A stretch of DNA of 64,000 nucleotides. Origin: Liolophura sinensis (lineage: Eukaryota > Mollusca > Polyplacophora > Chitonida > Chitonidae). A program made the position numbers and the translations under genes. The stretch spans positions 28,281,732-28,345,731 of the forward strand of contig NC_088304.1 in the NCBI RefSeq assembly GCF_032854445.1, in the 5' to 3' direction. Positions 63,101-64,000 of this stretch are shown in pieces (position 1 is the first letter of the stretch; each line of letters opens with the position of its first letter). The notes under the pieces were generated by a model. The model was not told the origin of the DNA and searched no databases. It was given only the letters and a program-made list of their open reading frames with translations.

Positions 63101-63740
63101 TTCGGAGCCGTGGCGTAGACCTTTTTAAGATCCAAAAATAGTGAAAACATATGTTCATTATTAATAAAGGCATCGCAAATAAAGGTTTCGAATCGAACAT
63201 AGTGATCCAAACGACAGAACCGGCAAGGTTGGAACTACTGGAATAAACAACCACACAACTGAACGCCTGCATACACCAAGGTTTAGCTGGTGGACTAAGG
63301 TTACACGTCGTCTGATCCCTTTTTGCAGTGCTTTAATGTAATTGTATGTTAAATGGGATGACGAAACAGCATTATGAGAATGTCTAGACCACCACGTCTA
63401 ATAAATTGTATTTCATTGGTTATCTCTGACCAGTTGCCAATTATCACATTGTCGTCGCGGCTCTGGTTTTACTCTCTATGTTGTACGTCTTTAATAATAT
63501 TAAATGAAAATAGCACACAAACTATCACACATTACTAAAAGAAAGAAAGCAAAATTTTAAAAAAAGACAGTGAGTGATGGTTAACAGAACAGAACAAAAC
63601 ATAAATTGTGTTAAAACATTCCGCAGCCCAGAACCACTTACCCGACCCTGTGCGTTTATATCAGCGCTCTTCTCTACCAGTAGACCTAGAAGATCCATGG
63701 CACCACATGATGCTGCAACGTTTAAAGCTGTTTGTCCTTT
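6010..63740 (-). CDS. Interior of a giant ankyrin-repeat gene: 21 phase-0 exons of 99 bp
   Basis: In transcript order (high to low coordinate) the exons are A10, B10, A9, B9, A8, B8, A7, B7, C, A6, B6, B5, A5, B4, A4, B3, A3, B2, A2, B1, A1. Each starts after an AG acceptor, ends before a GT donor, is 99 bp long and encodes one 33-residue ankyrin repeat: TxLH helix start, hydrophobic second helix, and a D/N-VN-Q turn at the end. All are free of stops. Joined in order they give an uninterrupted 693-residue ankyrin solenoid, a typical protein-binding scaffold. The first exon, last exon and any other domains lie outside the window, so subcellular site and partner are unknown. Introns are about 1.5-2.7 kb except where BEL elements or deletions intervene. 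Phase-0 symmetry means any exon can be skipped or duplicated in frame. That the gene is expressed is an inference. Confidence 0.8.
6471..6772. repeat. 300-bp segment present only in array-1 units
   Basis: In U1-U5 the B-to-A intron contains about 300 bp between GACACGGACTTGGG and TTTAGGTGTTC (other copies near 10875-11175, 15175-15480, 19435-19740 and 23785-24090). Next to A6 and in U8-U10 the two flanks are joined directly. It is either an insertion gained in the array-1 lineage or a deletion elsewhere. It has no recognisable coding capacity or clear target duplication. Confidence 0.65.
7871..7969 (-). CDS. Ankyrin exon B1
   Basis: The acceptor is CATAACAG and the donor GTAAGTGG. The repeat begins [10 protein letters not shown] and ends ANVNIQNR. 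It is the most divergent type-B exon of the first array: the NECF of the other copies is NGYF, and the usual LLEQGAN is LLEHEAN, which removes the Gly of the conserved ankyrin turn. The 1,762-bp intron to A1 carries the 300-bp array-1 segment. Confidence 0.82.
8340..9890 (-). mobile_element. LINE fragment L2 (RT, RNase H, C-terminal region)
   Basis: RNase H is open over 8770-9078 ([20 protein letters not shown] through IICSDLL). The reverse transcriptase C-terminal piece lies at 9297-9500 and the VPQ box near 9580. The post-RNase H region, ending in a Cys-containing segment, extends to about 8340. Multiple frameshifts make it non-functional. Confidence 0.83.
10414..10512 (-). CDS. Ankyrin exon A2
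   Basis: The acceptor is TTTTTACACAG and the donor GTATGTGG. The repeat begins [10 protein letters not shown]; the Arg replaces the small residue normally packed between the helices and is unusual for an ankyrin repeat. The second helix reads MYLLRRLVE as in A1, and the end is SADINVQDE. The shared MYLLRR motif groups A2 with A1. Confidence 0.82.
12277..12375 (-). CDS. Ankyrin exon B2
   Basis: The repeat begins [10 protein letters not shown], continues [10 protein letters not shown] and ends GANVNIQNR, a near-consensus ankyrin repeat. Acceptor ACGTAACAG, donor GTAAGTAG. The encoded peptide is identical to exon B3 one unit away, and the surrounding intron is nearly identical as well. Confidence 0.85.
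12740..14185 (-). mobile_element. LINE fragment L3, with internal RT deletion
   Basis: RNase H at 13187-13486; the thumb or connection piece ([14 protein letters not shown]) at 13491-13700. About 130 bp of reverse transcriptase after the YxDD region is deleted at about 13,754, a lesion shared only with L4. Confidence 0.83.
14717..14815 (-). CDS. Ankyrin exon A3
   Basis: The repeat begins [10 protein letters not shown], continues [10 protein letters not shown] and ends [10 protein letters not shown]. The acceptor is preceded by a TACTAATACTTGATTG branch-point region. It differs from A4 by one residue (Val versus Ala in LVEM/LAEM). Confidence 0.85.
16539..16637 (-). CDS. Ankyrin exon B3
   Basis: The encoded repeat is identical to B2 ([10 protein letters not shown] at the start, NVNIQNR at the end), with the same acceptor and donor contexts. 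The exact match at protein level and the near match of the introns point to a very recent duplication of the unit. Confidence 0.85.
17000..18447 (-). mobile_element. LINE fragment L4, with internal RT deletion
   Basis: Same structure and same deletion as L3. RNase H at 17449-17748 differs from L3 by one residue; connection piece at 17753-17962. Confidence 0.83.
18979..19077 (-). CDS. Ankyrin exon A4
   Basis: The repeat begins [10 protein letters not shown] and contains [12 protein letters not shown]. It is the recent sister of A3, with a single amino-acid change (Ala for Val) in the second helix. Splice borders are unchanged. Confidence 0.85.
20778..20876 (-). CDS. Ankyrin exon B4
   Basis: The repeat begins [10 protein letters not shown] and continues [10 protein letters not shown]; Tyr replaces Ile or Leu after the first helix. 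A 22-bp deletion in the downstream intron (near 20742) distinguishes this unit from its neighbour. The donor GTAAGTAG is intact. Confidence 0.85.
21240..22780 (-). mobile_element. LINE fragment L5
   Basis: The RNase H second half (21472-21774) extends in another frame into a Jockey-like [18 protein letters not shown] ending, the last catalytic block of RNase H. The reverse transcriptase piece at 22232-22456 keeps [14 protein letters not shown]. Confidence 0.83.
23330..23428 (-). CDS. Ankyrin exon A5
   Basis: The repeat begins [10 protein letters not shown] and continues [10 protein letters not shown]. Lys replaces the first Thr, and the loop after helix 1 (SSDG) differs from all other A exons. 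The acceptor is TTTTTACACAG and the donor GTATGTGG. Of the array-1 A exons it is the most divergent at the exposed loop. Confidence 0.83.
25163..25261 (-). CDS. Ankyrin exon B5
   Basis: The repeat begins [10 protein letters not shown], continues [10 protein letters not shown] and ends NVNIQNR. In the transcript it follows B6 directly, because the A exon expected between them has been deleted, so two B-type repeats would be adjacent in the protein. Confidence 0.85.
25625..26870 (-). mobile_element. LINE fragment L6, truncated at its RT side
   Basis: RNase H at 26056-26373, its final block at 25938-26159, and a reverse transcriptase piece at 26587-26817. Upstream reverse transcriptase is missing because of the deletion near 26,865 that also removed intron sequence. 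Confidence 0.82.
28150..28248 (-). CDS. Ankyrin exon B6
   Basis: The repeat begins [10 protein letters not shown] and ends GANINIQNT; the last residue is Thr, not Arg, because the final codon is ACA. The donor is GTAAGTGG. The downstream intron carries an extra block of about 110 bp (about 28005-28130) shared only with B7, which places B6 and B7 in one subfamily. Confidence 0.83.
28600..29408 (-). mobile_element. LINE fragment L7, lacking RNase H, cut by BEL copy 1
   Basis: The C-terminal region is best preserved here (28629-28883): [10 protein letters not shown], then [10 protein letters not shown], then Cys residues in a CAGCDAVFG context, as at the end of Jockey-type ORF2. RNase H is deleted at about 29,105. 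The reverse transcriptase piece at 29124-29480 ends at the BEL LTR and resumes at 36580-36830. Confidence 0.82.
28962..29015. repeat. Inverted fragment of the 300-bp segment, inserted in the U6 LINE tail
   Basis: The sequence from CAAGCGTCAAGTCCGACATT to about GGGCGGTCCA is the reverse complement, with a few mismatches, of the end of the 300-bp segment (for example 6715-6768). It interrupts the stretch TTTATTT/AAGGCAGACTTTG that is continuous in all other units. Confidence 0.8.
29409..29885 (+). repeat. 5' LTR of BEL copy 1
   Basis: About 477 bp, starting TGTTACTGTAGTC and ending near AATAAAGCAGCA. It shares with the 5' LTR of copy 2 variants absent from both 3' LTRs (GCAACTCCC, ACATCGAGTGTCTTTTAG). 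AATAAAGCA near its end is a candidate polyadenylation signal. Confidence 0.88.
29926..30842 (+). pseudogene. BEL copy 1 gag, N-terminal part (start codon lost)
   Basis: The position of the copy 2 start codon (ATGAGCCGACG) reads ACG here, and an early TGA (GCCTGAAGA versus GCCTGGAGA) and an extra A before 30096 break the frame. From 30096 the frame is open to TAA at 30840-30842. The protein is helical and charged ([33 protein letters not shown]), as in Gag N-terminal coiled coils. Confidence 0.82.
30843..32198 (+). pseudogene. BEL copy 1 gag C-terminus, zinc knuckles and protease
   Basis: The frame continues directly after TAA 30840-30842. It contains the DUF1759-like start ([16 protein letters not shown]), then zinc knuckles [13 protein letters not shown] at about 31592, [14 protein letters not shown] at about 31693 and CEACGKRY at about 31750, and the protease active-site region [17 protein letters not shown] at about 31975-32025. 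It ends prematurely at 32196-32198 by a frameshift just before the segment that links protease to reverse transcriptase. Confidence 0.88.
32195..34190 (+). pseudogene. BEL copy 1 reverse transcriptase and RNase H
   Basis: Split over at least six frames. Recognisable blocks: [16 protein letters not shown] (32240-32330), [20 protein letters not shown] (32690-32750), [20 protein letters not shown] (about 32870-32930), [14 protein letters not shown] (33010-33055), [17 protein letters not shown] for the YVDD box (33255-33305; Tyr is Cys), SSIYDP (33560), and the RNase H region [13 protein letters not shown] with TDSKVVLGY (33790-34060). Nonsense codons at 34024-34026 (TGA before TDSK) and in AD-TAA-AS near 34170 are shared with copy 2. 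Confidence 0.88.
34186..35962 (+). pseudogene. BEL copy 1 integrase and C-terminal tail
   Basis: The zinc-binding HHCC region is visible ([28 protein letters not shown], 34770-34940). The core starts with CGVNLF, where BEL integrases normally have CGVD, so the first catalytic Asp is Asn. Then come [13 protein letters not shown] (second Asp, about 35200) and [13 protein letters not shown] (catalytic Glu, about 35350). A long C run at 35572-35589 disrupts the frame, followed by the DUF5641-like tail ([16 protein letters not shown]) and the natural end at TAA 35960-35962. Confidence 0.88.
36016..36497 (+). repeat. 3' LTR of BEL copy 1
   Basis: About 482 bp, starting TGTTACTGTAATC after AGGGAGGTA and ending near AATAAAGCACCA. 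By eye it differs from its own 5' LTR by roughly one base in ten over the first 100 bp but is close to the 3' LTR of copy 2. Confidence 0.88.
36580..36830 (-). mobile_element. LINE fragment L7, upstream RT part beyond BEL copy 1
   Basis: The minus-strand frame 36519-36731 begins with [15 protein letters not shown], the palm motif around the first catalytic Asp (normally FDLEKAYDT); here the second Asp of the motif is Ala. Confidence 0.78.
37223..37321 (-). CDS. Ankyrin exon A6
   Basis: The repeat begins [10 protein letters not shown], continues [10 protein letters not shown] and ends SADINVQDE. The donor is GTACGT, a weaker match than the GTATGT of most A exons. It lies just beyond the BEL copy 1 insertion, so the intron to B6 is about 9 kb. 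Its sister is A10, which has the same position relative to BEL copy 2. Confidence 0.83.
38707..38910 (-). mobile_element. tRNA-derived SINE, inverted and degraded copy
   Basis: On the plus strand the tail reads ATTTATTTGTTTGATTGGTG, then TTTTACGCCGTACTCAAAAA and ACGACGGCGGCCAGCATTAT, the reverse complement of the SINE 3' end. The body is recognisable to about 38,835 and weakly to 38,910. The tRNA-like head is lost or too diverged. Confidence 0.78.
39942..40178 (+). mobile_element. tRNA-derived SINE, old copy
   Basis: The same family as 52065-52330 in the same orientation: GCGGCCAGTTGGTTAGTGCG head, GTGAGTTCAAGTCCAGCTCA box B region, body with GCGGATGGTCGTGGGTTTAC and tail TTGAGTACGGCGTAAAACAT. 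More mutated than the U10 copy but with a better box B. Target duplications are not evident. Confidence 0.85.
40412..40510 (-). CDS. Divergent ankyrin exon C
   Basis: This exon lies in a non-repeated stretch yet has the same design: acceptor ACTGATAACAG, donor GTGAGTGG, 99 bp, phase 0. It begins [10 protein letters not shown], continues [10 protein letters not shown] and ends SNDVNFQTR. The TALH of the A type is TAFQ, which loses the conserved His, and a Pro sits in the second helix. It may be an old, diverging repeat or a decaying exon; the open frame and intact splice borders favour the former. Confidence 0.68.
40511..41680. other. Non-repeated intron between exons B7 and C
   Basis: No homology to the array until about 41,680. 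A 60-codon plus-strand ORF at 40705-40887 ([10 protein letters not shown] at its start) has no recognisable domain, and nothing supports it as an exon. No transposon ends were recognised. Confidence 0.5.
41680..42989. repeat. Partial unit U7 with exon B7
   Basis: Homology resumes at about 41,680 (AATCAGCGGAGACTAACGTG) and contains exon B7 and the low-coordinate part of the LINE fragment. It shares the extra intron block next to the B donor with U6 and so belongs to the older subtype. Confidence 0.85.
42068..42166 (-). CDS. Ankyrin exon B7
   Basis: The repeat begins [10 protein letters not shown], continues [10 protein letters not shown] and ends GANVNVQNR. The TPLH tetrapeptide typical of ankyrin repeats is TLLL here, and LEQG is LELG. 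Splice borders (CATAACAG acceptor, GTAAGTAG donor) are intact. Like B6 it carries the extra intron block of about 110 bp next to the donor. Confidence 0.8.
42525..44125 (-). mobile_element. LINE fragment L8
   Basis: RNase H with upstream connection is open over 43000-43440 (146 codons, one of the two longest RNase H frames in the window). Reverse transcriptase pieces at 43447-43659 and beyond. C-terminal region down to about 42,525. Confidence 0.83.
44621..44719 (-). CDS. Ankyrin exon A7
   Basis: The repeat begins [10 protein letters not shown], continues [10 protein letters not shown] and ends DDINVLDR. The Gly normally at position 2 is Arg, and the end VLDR replaces VQDE. The acceptor is CATAG instead of CACAG; the donor is GTATGTGG after a CGG codon. 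The peptide is identical to A8. Confidence 0.8.
46189..46287 (-). CDS. Ankyrin exon B8
   Basis: The repeat begins [10 protein letters not shown], continues [10 protein letters not shown] and ends NVNIQNR, the best match to the general ankyrin consensus in the window. The peptide is the same as B9. Confidence 0.86.
46655..48200 (-). mobile_element. LINE fragment L9
   Basis: RNase H at 47071-47370; reverse transcriptase pieces at 47528-47868, where [20 protein letters not shown] shows the degenerate YxDD box. Confidence 0.83.
48704..48802 (-). CDS. Ankyrin exon A8
   Basis: The peptide is identical to A7 (start [10 protein letters not shown], end NVLDR), and the flanking intron agrees with A7 over hundreds of bases by eye. 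The shared unusual acceptor (TATGTAAACACA side, CATAG border) confirms a recent common origin. Confidence 0.8.
50268..50366 (-). CDS. Ankyrin exon B9
   Basis: The same repeat as B8 at protein level (start [10 protein letters not shown]), with a silent change in the NEC segment (GAGTGC codons preceded by AAT). Intron borders are unchanged. Confidence 0.86.
50730..52570 (-). mobile_element. LINE fragment L10, interrupted by a SINE
   Basis: RNase H plus connection is open over 51150-51599 (149 codons). Reverse transcriptase piece at 51698-51946. The fragment is split by the SINE at 52065-52330 and resumes at 52345. Confidence 0.83.
52065..52330 (+). mobile_element. tRNA-derived SINE, young, with target-site duplication
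   Basis: The 5' head GGGGCCTCCGTGGCTCAGTC with GGTTAGAGCG is tRNA-like (box A), and GTGAGTTGAAGTCC is a degenerate box B about 50 bp later. The body (TGCGGATGGTCGTGGGTTTC, CATAATGCTGGCCGCAGTCG, TTGAGAACGGCGTAAACACC) and the AATAAATAAATAAA tail resemble SINEs abundant in molluscs. It is flanked by a perfect 14-bp duplication TTAATTCATGATCA at 52051-52064 and 52331-52344. No other unit has it. Confidence 0.9.
53062..53160 (-). CDS. Ankyrin exon A9
   Basis: The repeat begins [10 protein letters not shown], continues [10 protein letters not shown] and ends DDINVQDE. It shares the KTDDIN terminal loop with A7 and A8 but keeps the canonical TGQ start and VQDE end and the usual CACAG acceptor, so it is intermediate between the array-1 and array-2 A types. 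Confidence 0.84.
54629..54727 (-). CDS. Ankyrin exon B10
   Basis: The repeat begins [10 protein letters not shown] and ends NVNIKNR, with Lys for Gln in the terminal turn. The start DGET matches B6, which has the same position relative to the other BEL copy. Confidence 0.85.
55025..56113 (-). mobile_element. LINE fragment L11, cut by BEL copy 2
   Basis: RNase H at 55308-55607, reverse transcriptase piece at 55830-56030. Most of the C-terminal region is deleted at about 55,020. It resumes after the BEL element at 62990. Confidence 0.82.
55268..56113. repeat. Partial unit U11, interrupted by BEL copy 2
   Basis: Holds RNase H and part of the reverse transcriptase of the LINE passenger. From about 55,830 it carries the same variants (CACCATGATGAATTTG, GGATATATGAAG) as 29,140-29,400 next to BEL copy 1. 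It resumes at 62917 with exon A10. Confidence 0.88.
56114..56590 (+). repeat. 5' LTR of BEL copy 2
   Basis: About 477 bp, starting TGTTACTGTCTTC and ending AATAAAGCAGCA, the same length as the 5' LTR of copy 1 and sharing its diagnostic variants. Confidence 0.88.
56631..57551 (+). pseudogene. BEL copy 2 gag, N-terminal part
   Basis: The ATG at 56631 opens a 306-codon frame ([10 protein letters not shown] at the start; [19 protein letters not shown] in the second half) ending at TAA 57549-57551. This is the best preserved Gag N-terminus in the window. The TAA is at the same place as in copy 1, and the same frame continues past it into the DUF1759-like region, so it is a nonsense change fixed before duplication, or less likely a natural gag/pol boundary. 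Confidence 0.85.
57552..58892 (+). pseudogene. BEL copy 2 gag C-terminus, zinc knuckles and protease
   Basis: Colinear with 30843-32198. Two knuckles ([13 protein letters not shown] and [14 protein letters not shown]) are intact. The third is lost because its first Cys codon has become TGA at 58443-58445 (TGCGAG in copy 1, TGAAAG here). The frame resumes and carries [17 protein letters not shown] of the protease, ending at 58892. Confidence 0.88.
58893..60640 (+). pseudogene. BEL copy 2 reverse transcriptase and RNase H
   Basis: Many frame changes. It keeps [16 protein letters not shown] (58950-59010), [18 protein letters not shown] (59385-59445), [14 protein letters not shown] (59578-59620) and an intact YVDD-type box in [10 protein letters not shown] (about 59820). 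About 125 bp is missing after 59485, removing the segment with FDCSASYRG, and about 115 bp after 60093, so copy 2 is more truncated but less mutated at the active-site Tyr. Confidence 0.86.
60628..62383 (+). pseudogene. BEL copy 2 integrase and C-terminal tail
   Basis: Same blocks and lesions as copy 1, including CGVNLF with Asn for the first catalytic Asp and the stop directly after it. Core continuation [17 protein letters not shown] at about 61620 follows a small deletion; the Glu motif [12 protein letters not shown] lies near 61780. A C-run interrupts at 61995-62008. The tail ends at TAA 62381-62383. Confidence 0.87.
62437..62916 (+). repeat. 3' LTR of BEL copy 2
   Basis: About 480 bp, starting TGTTACTGTAATC after AGGGAGGTA and ending AATAAAGCACCA. 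It carries the 3'-LTR variants GCGACTTCC and ACGTCAAGTGTCTTTCAG, as copy 1 does. Confidence 0.88.
62990..63260 (-). mobile_element. LINE fragment L11, upstream RT part beyond BEL copy 2
   Basis: The frame 62938-63210 reads [20 protein letters not shown], then [15 protein letters not shown]: the N-terminal palm of the reverse transcriptase (DHxVRxETxI is typical of Jockey-like enzymes). This is the clearest view of this part of the LINE in the window. Confidence 0.82.
63642..63740 (-). CDS. Ankyrin exon A10
   Basis: This is the most 5' exon in the window. The repeat begins [10 protein letters not shown], continues [10 protein letters not shown] and ends SADINAQGR. The conserved His of TALH is Asn. 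The donor is GTAAGTGG after CGG. It matches A6 in its KGQ start and in lying just beyond a BEL insertion; the intron to B10 is about 8.9 kb because of BEL copy 2. Confidence 0.8.
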
Positions 63741-64000
63741 CTGTGTTAACACAATCAGGAATCGGTAAAACTTTACTTAAAAAGACAGACATGAGTAGAC
63801 CCTAAAAACTGAACTTGTTTTTACATTTTCACAACCTGAACGATATTTATATTATAGCTGTGTGTCAAGTCCACAAAAGCATGGAATTAAAGTGCCTGTC
63901 GCTTCGCTCTGTCACACCCTTAAACAGATATATCGTGATTTTTATGAAAAAAAACATATTCAGAAAGTCTTGCCGCACAGCAGTTGGAAAGTCTATGTTA

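Larger units (their letters stand above)
55830..63840. repeat. Higher-order duplication, copy 2 (flank + BEL + flank + exon A10)
   Basis: Second copy of the block 29105-37450. It keeps the BEL gag start codon lost in copy 1 but has deletions in the BEL reverse transcriptase (near 59,487 and 60,094) and a small one at about 61,620. Confidence 0.85.
62917..64000. repeat. Continuation of U11 with exon A10
   Basis: Starts with the same flank as after BEL copy 1 (GATTGACTTTGTCATTT, then GATGCGGTAGCTGCTGTG), followed by a reverse transcriptase remnant (about 62990-63250), intron, exon A10 and intron to the window edge. Confidence 0.88.

Overview
The window is animal nuclear DNA, most likely from a mollusc. 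It is AT-rich, with spliced exons bearing GT/AG borders, decayed LINE (non-LTR) fragments, two BEL/Pao LTR retrotransposons, a Polinton/Maverick-like remnant, and tRNA-headed SINEs whose 3' body and tail resemble SINEs common in molluscan genomes. The mollusc assignment rests on that SINE resemblance and is an inference. There is no sign of a prokaryotic genome.

Layout. (1) 1-4440: a decayed Polinton/Maverick-like (adintovirus-like) fragment. It holds a broken protein-primed B-family DNA polymerase on the + strand, followed by convergent minus-strand ORFs: an integrase-tail-like piece, a coiled-coil ORF with an internal 39-bp repeat, and a small Cys-rich protein. (2) 4443-29408: a tandem array of about 4.24-4.41 kb units (five full, one truncated). 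(3) 29409-36497: a dead BEL/Pao element inserted in the array. (4) 36498-41680: the rest of the interrupted unit, then a unique stretch with two SINE remnants and one divergent ankyrin exon. (5) 41680-56113: a second array of about 4.07-4.13 kb units. (6) 56114-62916: a second BEL/Pao copy at the same position inside its unit. (7) 62917-64000: start of the next unit.

The main finding is that the array is the interior of one minus-strand gene. Every full unit carries two exons of exactly 99 bp (types A and B), each encoding one complete 33-residue ankyrin repeat, flanked by AG acceptor and GT donor, and in phase 0 at both ends. I count 21 such exons (10 A, 10 B and one divergent type C). They contain no stop codon, and every one can be joined to or skipped from its neighbours without a frameshift. 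Together they would encode 21 consecutive ankyrin repeats (693 residues) of a giant ankyrin protein whose first and last exons lie outside the window. The gene appears to grow and shrink by unequal exchange of roughly 4-kb units. Two neighbouring pairs of units are almost identical, one unit has lost its A exon, and a larger block of about 26.5 kb including the BEL element has been duplicated.

The mobile elements are passengers. A truncated Jockey/I-like LINE (reverse transcriptase, RNase H and C-terminal region, minus strand) sits in the A-to-B intron of every unit and was copied with it. The two BEL copies share their flanks, 5'-LTR variants and inactivating lesions, so they come from one insertion that was later duplicated. 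A SINE with a 14-bp target-site duplication sits in one unit only and is the youngest visible insertion.
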